This document shows positions 41,872 through 49,368 of a DNA stretch of 64,000 bases, in pieces (the first letter of the stretch is position 1; each line of letters begins with the position of its first letter). The DNA lies in the IMG/VR virus record IMGVR_UViG_3300034198_017016, positions 1-64,000 of that record; one strand, 5' to 3'. The notes under the pieces were generated by a model that saw only the letters and a list, made by a program, of their open reading frames with translations, was not told the origin of the DNA and made no database searches. The position numbers and the translations under genes were made by a program. Origin of the DNA: a virus.

Positions 41872-43145
41872 GTAGTCAAGGAGGAATATATCAACCAGGT
41901 AATAACACAGACCAAACATTAATCCATAAGGGATTAGTGGTGAGTGTGCCTGATGATCTAACCGGTTTTGCACCCATAAAATGTCGGGTAGAGGTAATTG
42001 ATAGTATGATATACAATGATAATGATCTTTCCGATTGTTATTCATTGTTACCTAAACATTTAAACGTTTATCCTAAAAAAGGGGAATATGTCTATATATT
42101 AACATTAAATAGTGATTATAATAAACAGATAAGATATTATTTAGGCCCTGTCATAGATGTTTATAAAAATTTAAATTTTAATCCTGACGATAATGTCGAA
42201 ACTAATGCACCAATACGTGCCGATATTAGACAACAACCTGATAAGGGTATATACCCAAAGAGAGAGTATATTTCTATACAAGGTAGAAATAATTCTGATA
42301 TAGTGTTCAAAGAACAAGAAGTTTTATTGAGGGCAGGAAAATATGTAACAAATAGTCCATTAAAATTTAATTCATTAGATACCGCATACATCCAAATGAG
42401 ATACGGTCAACCTGAATTGAAGGAAACTAATAGAACTGAAATTGTAAGAGAAGTAAAATTAATAACACCCGAAGGTTTTGCAAACGCAAATTTAATATTC
42501 AGGGCAGTACTTACCGATCCTTATCAAGTTAATATAAGTTTTGAGGATAAAAATAATAAATTTTTTGGTAGAATTTTTAAAAATTTTGGTACGGAAGATG
42601 AGGCAATTGTTTTTATAAAACAAACATATATTAATTTACAAAAAAATGATAATAATACAAAATTGTTAATTTTAGATAATTTTGGTAGACAAATAAACGT
42701 AGGTTCTTATGATTTTTCTAAATTTAAATATATTAACACGTCAATAGATAGACTTAAAACTTTTGATATAAATAAATTAACTGAAATTGTTGAAAAACCT
42801 ACTACAATAAAAGTAACAGAAACTGTTTTTAATGATTCAAAAGGATCGGGAATCAATGTAGTAGGTAATAAAATAAATTTAATTTCTTACGGTAATAAAA
42901 ATAATTTTAAATTGTTAGATCCTGATGTAACAATAACTGCAGAACAACAATTAAAAATAAATACAGAATCACAACCAATCCCATATGGATATGTTTTAAA
43001 CGACTTTTTAGGATTGGTTAAATCTTTTGTCGCCAATCACGTTCATGCGTATCACGGATTACCCCCTGATCCCGATCCAATAGTAAATCAAATATTAAAT
43101 TACGATTTAGAAACAATTTTAAATCAGAACGTAAGAACTGCGTAA
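41868..43145 (+). CDS. Baseplate/spike-like virion protein with OB-type domain
   Basis: 425 residues. N-terminal region KGLVVSVPDDLTGFAPIKCR VEVIDSM ... HLNVYPKKGEYVYILTL ... YYLGPVID has the spacing of the OB-fold domain of gp5/gpV-type spike proteins that sit at the baseplate centre. C-terminal region GNKINLISYGNKNNFKLLDP and SFVANHVHAYHGLPPDPDP resembles the 'KISLIS... HVHPYHGxPP' segment of baseplate spike proteins. No lysozyme domain as in T4 gp5. Best read as a central spike or hub component; assignment is tentative. Confidence 0.5.
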   Translation: MSSQGGIYQPGNNTDQTLIHKGLVVSVPDDLTGFAPIKCRVEVIDSMIYNDNDLSDCYSLLPKHLNVYPKKGEYVYILTLNSDYNKQIRYYLGPVIDVYKNLNFNPDDNVETNAPIRADIRQQPDKGIYPKREYISIQGRNNSDIVFKEQEVLLRAGKYVTNSPLKFNSLDTAYIQMRYGQPELKETNRTEIVREVKLITPEGFANANLIFRAVLTDPYQVNISFEDKNNKFFGRIFKNFGTEDEAIVFIKQTYINLQKNDNNTKLLILDNFGRQINVGSYDFSKFKYINTSIDRLKTFDINKLTEIVEKPTTIKVTETVFNDSKGSGINVVGNKINLISYGNKNNFKLLDPDVTITAEQQLKINTESQPIPYGYVLNDFLGLVKSFVANHVHAYHGLPPDPDPIVNQILNYDLETILNQNVRTA

Positions 43146-43150
43146 GTTTG

Positions 43151-43158
43151 ATATTTAT
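43151..43158 (+). promoter_or_regulatory. ATATTTAT motif upstream of 43172 gene
   Basis: Exact octamer in the gap after the 43145 stop, 13 nt before the ATG at 43172. Confidence 0.4.
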
Positions 43159-43171
43159 TATTAAAAGAAAA

Positions 43172-44569
43172 ATGATATTTAAAACTTATTTTGATAAAAA
43201 TAATACAATAATTGAAGATCAATTTACTAATACGGGTCTAAATCCTATTACAGAATTAGTGTATGGGGGATTAAATAGTGGAAATACCTCAAATATATTT
43301 AGTAGATTTTTATGTCATTTTGATCTTTCTTATTTAATTTCACAGTACAATAGTGGAAATTTAGGTGACTTATCCCAAGTAACCCATAAAATAAAAATGT
43401 ACAATAGTCAGGCATTTGAGGCAGACTTAAAAGGTAAACTGACGTTTGATAATAAAAGAAGGGCGTCTTCTTTTGATTTAAGGATATGGAAATTAGACAA
43501 TCTTTGGGATGAAGGTAATGGATACGATTATTATTGTTATAATGTATTAAACGATATACAGTGTAAAAATTATAAAGAAACCTACTCAAATTGGTATTTT
43601 GCTCAAAATATGAATCCTTGGTCTATACCAGGAACTTCAGGAAATACCATATCCACCCAACACTTTGATCATGGGAACGAGAACTTAGAGTTAGATATTA
43701 CTTCCGCGATTAATGATATTATTACGGGAGGTAGTCAAAATTATGGTTTCGCAATTGGTTATACTTCAGATTTTGAAAATAAAGAAAGTGTTGAATTAAA
43801 TTATGTAGGATTCTTTACAAGACATACACAAACATATTTTGAACCATTCTTAGAAACTAATTACGAAAGTTATATATTAGATGATAGGAGTTTGTTTTTT
43901 ACTGATAAATTAAATCGTCTATATCTTTATACTAATTTAGGTAATAAACCCACCAATTTAGACGTTAACCCCTCTGTGACAATTTTAGATAACGATGGTA
44001 ATGTTTTCTTATCAATACCATCGTCAGGTGTTACAAGACAATTTGAGGGGGTTTATTATGTAGAATTTACAGTACCTTCAGGTCTTTACACAGATTGTTT
44101 TACTTTCCAAGACATATGGTCTAACATATCGATTAATGGTCAATCAAGACCTGACGTTACATTAGAATTCGCACTTAAAAAGAACGAAGAGTGGTTTAAT
44201 TTTGGTGATAATGACGGAGAACCAAAACAATATGGTTTTTCAATGAGTGGTATAAAACGTGAAGAAAAAATTAAGAGAGGTGATATTCGCAAAGTTTTAG
44301 TATCTGCTAGAATTCCATACACTGTCGATAGGAAACAAGTTATAGATGGTTTAAAATATCGACTATATGTAAAACAAGGAACTGCAGAAATTAATGTAAT
44401 TGATTGGGATGACGTTAATAGAACAAACAATCAGAATTACTTCTTATTAGATACTTCATGGATGATACCTAACACGTATTACTTAGATTTAAAATTGTAT
44501 AGTAATCAAGAAGTAAGAGATTATCCTGAAATTATGAAATTTTACATTACTAACCAAATATACCAATAA
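43172..44569 (+). CDS. Virion structural protein (tail/baseplate)
   Basis: 465 residues from the ATG at 43172; a TTG at 43148 is also in frame but a candidate promoter lies between. Beta-rich throughout: SRFLCHFDLSYLISQYNSGN, SSFDLRIWKLDNLWDEGNGY, ENLELDITSAINDIITGGSQ, then NKPTNLDVNPSVTILDNDGN and later repeated Ig-like strands (VLVSARIPYTVDRKQVI, YLDLKLYSNQEVRDYPEIMK). Patterns like 'F-x-R-F-x-x-x-F-D-x-S-x-L' are seen in virion proteins built of beta-sandwiches. Specific role unknown. Confidence 0.6.
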   Translation: MIFKTYFDKNNTIIEDQFTNTGLNPITELVYGGLNSGNTSNIFSRFLCHFDLSYLISQYNSGNLGDLSQVTHKIKMYNSQAFEADLKGKLTFDNKRRASSFDLRIWKLDNLWDEGNGYDYYCYNVLNDIQCKNYKETYSNWYFAQNMNPWSIPGTSGNTISTQHFDHGNENLELDITSAINDIITGGSQNYGFAIGYTSDFENKESVELNYVGFFTRHTQTYFEPFLETNYESYILDDRSLFFTDKLNRLYLYTNLGNKPTNLDVNPSVTILDNDGNVFLSIPSSGVTRQFEGVYYVEFTVPSGLYTDCFTFQDIWSNISINGQSRPDVTLEFALKKNEEWFNFGDNDGEPKQYGFSMSGIKREEKIKRGDIRKVLVSARIPYTVDRKQVIDGLKYRLYVKQGTAEINVIDWDDVNRTNNQNYFLLDTSWMIPNTYYLDLKLYSNQEVRDYPEIMKFYITNQIYQ

Positions 44570-44619
44570 AAGTTGACTATATAGGTTTTAATTATTATGT
44601 TTAATAAAAATCAAATAAT

Positions 44620-45045
44620 ATGAAAAAAATACAAAATGGAGACACTGTAAGTGTCAACTACGTTGGTAGATTAGAAGACGGTACCGTTTTCGATAGTTCT
44701 TTAGTTGAAGGTAGAGAACCTCTTAAAGTTACTTTGGGTAAAGGACAATTAATTAAAGGTTTTGAAAATGGATTGATTGAAATGTCCGTAGGTGATAAAA
44801 AAACCATCGTACTTGATCCATCTGATGCATATGGTGAAATAATACCTGAAGCTATTATTGATGTTCCTCTTGAAAATCTACCCCCAAACATTGAGGTAGG
44901 ACAAGCTTTACAAGGACAGGGACCTCAAGGACCTTTCATAGTGACTGTAGTAGAATTAAATGAAACTACCGCAAAACTTGATCATAACCATCCAATGGCA
45001 GGTAAAAAATTAACCTTTGATTTGGAAATAGTTAGTGTTGACTAA
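44620..45045 (+). CDS. FKBP-type peptidyl-prolyl isomerase (SlyD-like)
   Basis: 141 residues. FKBP core NGDTVSVNYVGRLEDGTVFD, LKVTLGKGQLIKGFENGLIE, KKTIVLDPSDAYGE, then an insert-in-flap domain (EIIPEAIIDVPLENLPPNIE ... TTAKLDHNHPMAGKKLTFDL), the layout of SlyD. It lacks SlyD's long His-rich metal-binding tail. Prolyl isomerase/chaperone in the cytoplasm, likely helping virion protein folding. Followed by a strong bidirectional terminator. Confidence 0.93.
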   Translation: MKKIQNGDTVSVNYVGRLEDGTVFDSSLVEGREPLKVTLGKGQLIKGFENGLIEMSVGDKKTIVLDPSDAYGEIIPEAIIDVPLENLPPNIEVGQALQGQGPQGPFIVTVVELNETTAKLDHNHPMAGKKLTFDLEIVSVD

Positions 45046-45051
45046 AATTTT

Positions 45052-45079
45052 AAACCCCTCGAATTCGAGGGGTTTTTTA
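45052..45079. terminator. Bidirectional rho-independent terminator
   Basis: Perfect palindrome AAACCCCTCG AATT CGAGGGGTTT (45052-45075) with T runs on the + side and A runs before it, serving FKBP on the plus strand and overlapping the 3' end of the convergent HNH gene. Confidence 0.9.
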
Positions 45080-45562
45080 TTTATTTAATATTTGTAAAAA
45101 TTCTAACCAAGTCTCTAAATCATTTTCATTCCTACCTATATTTGCCGAATAACATGTTAATACCACATTATCTTTAGTATATCCTTTATTTCTATCTAAT
45201 CTATCTAATGAAGGTTGTTGTGGATGTTTCAATTTAGATGATGGTTTTAATGGTATTTTAAACCAATAACATAAACCATTTTGTTTTTTAAACATATCGT
45301 CAATGTCTTGTACAGTTAAAGTATGTTCCACATCTCTTCGTTTTGAATCATGTAGTAACGTATTTTTCCAAAGTCTAACTCTCCGTTCTTTTTGTTTTTC
45401 TGATTCAATTTTCCTATATTCAGGACTTTCTCTATTTTTTTTCTTATTTATTTTATTCAAATTTAAAGTGCATTCTATACACCTTAATCCTCTCTGAGAT
45501 TTATAAAATTGATCGATAGATTTTCTTATATTACAAATTTTGCAAGTTTTATGTATATCCAT
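45077..45562 (-). CDS. HNH-type endonuclease, homing-like
   Basis: 161 residues from the ATG at 45562 (a longer frame from 45652 overlaps the neighbour). N-terminal zinc-finger type module CKICNIRKSIDQFYKSQRGL ... RCIEC, basic linker, then NGLCYWFKIPLKPSSKLKHP, PSLDRLDRNKGYTKDNVVLT and CYSANIGRN, which is the 'SLDRiDxxkGYtxdNvxlv' HNH/His-Me finger segment of free-standing phage homing endonucleases. Likely a mobile gene. An ATATTTAT motif is 4 nt upstream. Confidence 0.75.
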   Translation of the reverse strand: MDIHKTCKICNIRKSIDQFYKSQRGLRCIECTLNLNKINKKKNRESPEYRKIESEKQKERRVRLWKNTLLHDSKRRDVEHTLTVQDIDDMFKKQNGLCYWFKIPLKPSSKLKHPQQPSLDRLDRNKGYTKDNVVLTCYSANIGRNENDLETWLEFLQILNK

Positions 45563-45596
45563 ATTAATAAATATATGGATAAACATAAAAAAAAAA

Positions 45597-45839
45597 TTAT
45601 TTTTTCTTCCATTTACCACCCTTACTCTTATAACGTTTTGCGGCAGCACCATTACAATAAGCGCTAGGACAGACTTTATACCTTGATCTCGCCCATGCTA
45701 AACATTCTTTCCATAATTTTGGGTTAGTGGGAACATTTTTTTTCTTACCTTCGGATAATTCAAGTTCTTGGGATTCTTTTAAAATCTTGTTGACAATCAT
45801 TTCTAAATCACTTTCAGTTAATTTAATAATTTTTTTCAT
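45597..45839 (-). CDS. Small basic protein with capsid-targeting-like N-terminus (DUF5872-like)
   Basis: 80 residues. The N-terminus MKKIIKLTESDLEMIVNKIL, followed by KE, is nearly repeated in the gene at 62421 and ends in L-K-E, an (L/I)-x-E site for T4-type prohead protease. The C-terminal 45 residues (NPKLWKECLAWARSRYKVCP, SAYCNGAAAKRYKSKGGKWK) match a small family (DUF5872-like) of basic phage and cellular proteins. Very Lys-rich, so DNA-binding inside the head is plausible. Function is inference. Confidence 0.65.
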   Translation of the reverse strand: MKKIIKLTESDLEMIVNKILKESQELELSEGKKKNVPTNPKLWKECLAWARSRYKVCPSAYCNGAAAKRYKSKGGKWKKK

Positions 45840-45845
45840 AATATT

Positions 45846-46577
45846 TTAGTTTTTTTGTACAAAATTTATTACATATCTTTTATGGTTTCTCCCAAGATAA
45901 TTTGAGAAAAATTGTTTATAATAAGGTACGATAGTTTTTGTAAATAATTCTATCATACCATCTATGGTAATATTTTTAAAATCACCCCACGGATGAGGAA
46001 TAATAATTTTTATATCTGACTCACGGAATAAATCAAAACGAAACTCCATAGTACTATTATCTATAAATTTAAAACTTACATAGAAATAACCACTATTACT
46101 ATAAACTTCATCATTGTCATCATCATGACATTGCGTTTCAAATGACGATCTTAACCCATCCATACTTGGATTTGGTTTAAAATTAAAAATATCTATCCCA
46201 CACCCATTAAAAAATGAAAATCGTAAATCATTTATTTGTGATATAAATTTATCGTTATGTAATATAAAATTTGATATCTCATACAAATTATACGATCTTA
46301 ACAAAATATATTGTTCTTCATTATTATAATAAGATTCTCTCCAAACATAATCATCAATTAAATTTTCGTAGTTGTACTTTAATATGTATAAAAATTTATA
46401 TATCTCATATAATGAAAATGTATTTCCAAACCTATTAAAAAGATATTTAAATAAATTTGCAAATGGCTCATTTTGATAATGTTTAAAATTTCTATTTAAA
46501 TCTTTATATAAAAAATATATAGTTTTTTTATCTCTATCAGAAAGAAACCCAAAGATACTAAAATTTAATTTTTCCAT
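45846..46577 (-). CDS. Hypothetical protein
   Basis: 243 residues from the ATG at 46577; the frame extends further upstream but would run through the start of the divergent metallopeptidase gene. It begins MEKLNFSIFGFLSDRDKKTI, is rich in Tyr, Phe and Asn, and includes YVWRESYYNNEEQYILLRSY. The C-terminal half has beta strands GYFYVSFKFIDNSTMEFRFD and the ending YLGRNHKRYVINFVQKN. No family recognised. Candidate promoter 46579-46592 is shared with the divergent gene. Confidence 0.55.
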   Translation of the reverse strand: MEKLNFSIFGFLSDRDKKTIYFLYKDLNRNFKHYQNEPFANLFKYLFNRFGNTFSLYEIYKFLYILKYNYENLIDDYVWRESYYNNEEQYILLRSYNLYEISNFILHNDKFISQINDLRFSFFNGCGIDIFNFKPNPSMDGLRSSFETQCHDDDNDEVYSNSGYFYVSFKFIDNSTMEFRFDLFRESDIKIIIPHPWGDFKNITIDGMIELFTKTIVPYYKQFFSNYLGRNHKRYVINFVQKN

Positions 46578-46578
46578 G

Positions 46579-46592
46579 ATATTTATAAATAT
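46579..46592. promoter_or_regulatory. Divergent overlapping ATATTTAT motifs
   Basis: ATATTTAT at 46579-46586 (+) and its reverse complement at 46585-46592 (-) fill the gap between the ATGs at 46577 (-) and 46594 (+), each 7 nt away. The spacing is too short for ordinary promoters unless transcripts are nearly leaderless. Confidence 0.35.
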
Positions 46593-46593
46593 T

Positions 46594-46989
46594 ATGGGTA
46601 AGATAAAAATTTTTATAGAACAAGGGTCAGATAATATGACTGATCGTTTCATTGAGTTACTCAAAGAATTCCTACCCTTTGCATCTAAATTTATTGGAAT
46701 TAAAAAACCGTTTAAATTACATTTGGTTCACTCTAAAGTACCCCAATTAAGAACGACAGGAGTTTATATTAATTCAGATAATGAAATGTGGGTACGAGTT
46801 AAAAATAGACATCAAGTGGATCTTTTTAGAAGTATATGTCACGAAATGGTTCATCACAGACAAAATGAATTAAATATGTTACATAAAGGTTCAGGTGATG
46901 ATGCATCCCCTGAAGAGGGTCAGGCAAATAGAATTGCAGGAATTGTAATGAGAAAATTCGGAAGAATGTATCCTGAAATATATGAATAA
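46594..46989 (+). CDS. Zincin-type metallopeptidase
   Basis: 131 residues if begun at the ATG at 46594; an ATG at 46576 is also in frame but overlaps the divergent start, and Met15 (ATG at 46636) is a third candidate. Zinc motif HEMVHHRQN (HExxH at 83-87) and downstream EEGQANRIAGIVMRKF, whose Glu is a likely third ligand. A small zinc protease domain of the SprT/peptidase M48-like kind, without signal peptide or membrane segment. Next to a papain-like peptidase, suggesting a proteolytic pair. Target unknown. Confidence 0.75.
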   Translation: MGKIKIFIEQGSDNMTDRFIELLKEFLPFASKFIGIKKPFKLHLVHSKVPQLRTTGVYINSDNEMWVRVKNRHQVDLFRSICHEMVHHRQNELNMLHKGSGDDASPEEGQANRIAGIVMRKFGRMYPEIYE

Positions 46990-47009
46990 AAATAAAAAAT
47001 TAACTAAAT

Positions 47010-47840
47010 ATGGGAAAATCTAGAAAACCAAGTAAAAGTAAAAAACCTACTAAGACTAAAAAAATTAATATTAAAATTAAACCAAAAAATAAGGCGTATT
47101 ATGGGTGGACACCTGATACTCCTGACCATCGCGATTTAATGTTTTCTTTACCAAAGAAAATGAAAAAATTACCTGCTAAGGTAGATTTAAGAATGGAAGA
47201 ATTACCAATTTTCGATCAAGGTGCATTGGGTAGTTGTACTGCAAATGCTATCTCTTCTGCATTTGCGTTTAGTGTTCTTAAACAAAAAGAAGAAACATTT
47301 TATGTACCATCACGTTTATTTATTTATTATAATGAGCGTTTAATGGAGGGTACTGTAAATCAAGATAGTGGTGCAATGTTAAGAGATGGTATTAAATCGG
47401 TTAATAAGGTTGGTGTTTGTACTGAAGATAGTTGGCCATATGTAATAACAAAATTTACTAATAAACCGACCGACCTTTGTTATAAAGAGGCTTCAGGAAA
47501 TAAGGCAATAAAATATGAACGTTTGAGTCGATCACTTTATGATTTTAAATCGTGTTTAGCATCTGGTTTACCTTTTGTTGGCGGTTTTGCGGTATATGAA
47601 AGTTTTGAATCTCGTGAAGTAAGTAAAACAGGTATGATGCCAATGCCCAAGAAAAACGAAAAATTTTATGGGGGGCACGCAATTTTAGTTATGGGTTATG
47701 ATGATAGTATTGGTTGTTTTATCGTAAGAAATTCATGGGGAAAGAAATGGGGAGATAACGGTCATTTTTTTATGCCATATGAATATCTTTTGGATAGAAA
47801 TTTGTCAGATGACTTTTGGGTCATACAAAAAGTATCATAA
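47010..47840 (+). CDS. Papain-family (C1A) cysteine peptidase
   Basis: 276 residues. Catalytic set: Gln70 in FDQGALGSC, Cys76, His223 in GGHAILVMGYDD, Asn241 in VRNSWGKKWG, all in papain order. The N-terminus is a 30-residue Lys-rich stretch (MGKSRKPSKSKKPTKTKKIN) rather than a signal peptide or a long inhibitory pro-region. YYGWTPDTPDHRDLMFSLP before the domain is the 'GWxPDxxDxRD' pre-domain known from bacterial and viral C1 peptidases. Likely acts in the infected cell or is carried in the virion. Ends in a bidirectional terminator. Confidence 0.93.
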   Translation: MGKSRKPSKSKKPTKTKKINIKIKPKNKAYYGWTPDTPDHRDLMFSLPKKMKKLPAKVDLRMEELPIFDQGALGSCTANAISSAFAFSVLKQKEETFYVPSRLFIYYNERLMEGTVNQDSGAMLRDGIKSVNKVGVCTEDSWPYVITKFTNKPTDLCYKEASGNKAIKYERLSRSLYDFKSCLASGLPFVGGFAVYESFESREVSKTGMMPMPKKNEKFYGGHAILVMGYDDSIGCFIVRNSWGKKWGDNGHFFMPYEYLLDRNLSDDFWVIQKVS

Positions 47841-47845
47841 AATAT

Positions 47846-47876
47846 AAAGGGGGTTTTAACCCCCTTTTTTTATTTA
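47846..47876. terminator. Bidirectional rho-independent terminator
   Basis: Stem AAAGGGGGTT / AACCCCCTTT with a 2-nt TT loop and T run, between the plus-strand peptidase and the minus-strand phosphatase; it overlaps the 3' end of the latter. Confidence 0.88.
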
Positions 47877-49279
47877 TCCATTTGAAAATAATCGACTATA
47901 CTACCATTAGATCTAATATGATAGTATGTAAGTCTATCTCTACCACCCGTACCTATACCAGGTTCAATGTCAATAATTCCAGAACCCAAAAACTGACCTG
48001 TGTTACCATTTAAAAAATTAGTTGTAGGCAAACCTGTACTACAACACATTAGTCCACCATAAAGACCACTAACAGTATAATATCCCGTATTACCGTTGCC
48101 TTGAACAATATGAACTGCCCCATAGTAAGTATTAGTCTTAACATATGGAGATCCTGTTGCACTTGGAAAGGCCGCATTAGGTCCTCTACCATAACTACCA
48201 ACATACGGAGGCCAAACGTTTGTTGCGTTATTAAATGGTGTTGATGAATTTCCTGTATAATCATGAAAAAACCAAGTCCTGTAATAGTTATGGTCGTGAC
48301 CATATAAAACTAAATCAACATCACCTTGATTTAAAATTGGTACAAATCTGTCTCTAAAATTTGTACCATATGGCTCCCCATTAGTATATGTAGAGTGTCC
48401 GGCATTACTAAAGGCGGGAAAATGACAAATTACTATTAACCATTTTTTTCTACCTGCCAATTTTTCTTTATTATAAAAATCAATTTCATTTATTAACCAT
48501 CTCATCTGAAAAGAATTGGATGCAACGGTTTCCGAAGGATCGTCACTTGTTGAGGCATGGTACGCATCTAATGATATAAAATGTATATTACCGTAATCCC
48601 AAGAATAAAATCTAGGGTTAAATGGAGCAATTCCGCCTGATTCAGTATATCTTGAATATCCAAAATAGTTAAAACAAACACTATTTGACATTGGATTAAA
48701 ACTAGGATTTTGACCATAATCGTGATTACCTTGGGCAATTATTAAATTTGTATTTTGTAATAAATTTGTCCAATTATCAAAAAAACTAGCAGGGTATTCA
48801 CCAATAGTCCCATTACTATAAGCATTATCCCCAATAGAGATAAACCCGTCTACTCTACCGTTACCATTAGGATATGTTGCGTCAAAATTATAAAAATTAT
48901 TTAATAAGGTGGCGCTTGTGACAACTCCACCATCTGCCAATACCCAAAAACGTCTTTTTGCTGAATTATCACCAATTGAAGGTGCAGTCCAAAAAAATAA
49001 ATTATTAGAGGCGGGAGTTAATGCGGCACCTATTGTACCTACGGTATAAAAATATTTAGTTAAAGGAGATAAACCACTAACTCTAACTTGATGTAAATAT
49101 CTGGCTAAAGGACCATTTAATATGGGTGCGGTAGTACTCCTATATGATTGAGTTAAACTATTACTAGCAGTTCCAATTTTAACCTCACTACTAGAACTAC
49201 TAGCTGCGTCGGTTGTCCAACAAATTAGAAGATCTCTTCTTGATGTGTTTATTATATAAGGTCCATCTAATAAAGCCAT
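47870..49279 (-). CDS. Purple-acid-phosphatase-like metallophosphoesterase
   Basis: 469 residues. N-terminal fibronectin-like domain of purple acid phosphatases (LLICWTTDAASSSSSEVKIG, HQVRVSGLSPLTKYFYTVGT), then the metal-binding motifs RRFWVLADGG, SIGDNAYSNG, AQGNHDYGQN (GNHD), VICHFPAFS and VLYGHDHNYYRTWF (GHxH). The core is about 300 residues. C-terminal 60 residues are Gly-rich (GQFLGSGIIDIEPGIGTGGR). No signal peptide. It sits between the peptidases and the major capsid gene and has its own candidate promoter 18 nt upstream, so it may be a virion-attached enzyme. Substrate (phosphate ester, nucleotide or lipid) unknown. Confidence 0.88.
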   Translation of the reverse strand: MALLDGPYIINTSRRDLLICWTTDAASSSSSEVKIGTASNSLTQSYRSTTAPILNGPLARYLHQVRVSGLSPLTKYFYTVGTIGAALTPASNNLFFWTAPSIGDNSAKRRFWVLADGGVVTSATLLNNFYNFDATYPNGNGRVDGFISIGDNAYSNGTIGEYPASFFDNWTNLLQNTNLIIAQGNHDYGQNPSFNPMSNSVCFNYFGYSRYTESGGIAPFNPRFYSWDYGNIHFISLDAYHASTSDDPSETVASNSFQMRWLINEIDFYNKEKLAGRKKWLIVICHFPAFSNAGHSTYTNGEPYGTNFRDRFVPILNQGDVDLVLYGHDHNYYRTWFFHDYTGNSSTPFNNATNVWPPYVGSYGRGPNAAFPSATGSPYVKTNTYYGAVHIVQGNGNTGYYTVSGLYGGLMCCSTGLPTTNFLNGNTGQFLGSGIIDIEPGIGTGGRDRLTYYHIRSNGSIVDYFQMDK

Positions 49280-49297
49280 AATATTTCCTTTTTATTT

Positions 49298-49305
49298 ATA
49301 AATAT
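49298..49305 (-). promoter_or_regulatory. ATATTTAT motif upstream of phosphatase gene
   Basis: Minus-strand octamer 18 nt before the ATG at 49279; the leader also carries AAGGA, a rare Shine-Dalgarno-like site here. Confidence 0.42.
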
Positions 49306-49311
49306 CATAAT

Positions 49312-49344
49312 AAAAAAATAAGGGTGACCTTTTGGATCACCCTT
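49312..49344 (-). terminator. Rho-independent terminator of the capsid gene
   Basis: Read on the minus strand: AAGGGTGATCC, loop AAAA, GGTCACCCTT and a T run. One bulged base in the stem. It lies 25 nt beyond the stop codon of the major capsid gene. Confidence 0.85.
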
Positions 49345-49368
49345 ATAATTTATTGACTATTTAAAGAA

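Noticed and set aside
44570-44619. tRNA or small RNA in short gaps
   Set aside because: No cloverleaf or CCA-like end seen; all gaps are short and AT-rich.
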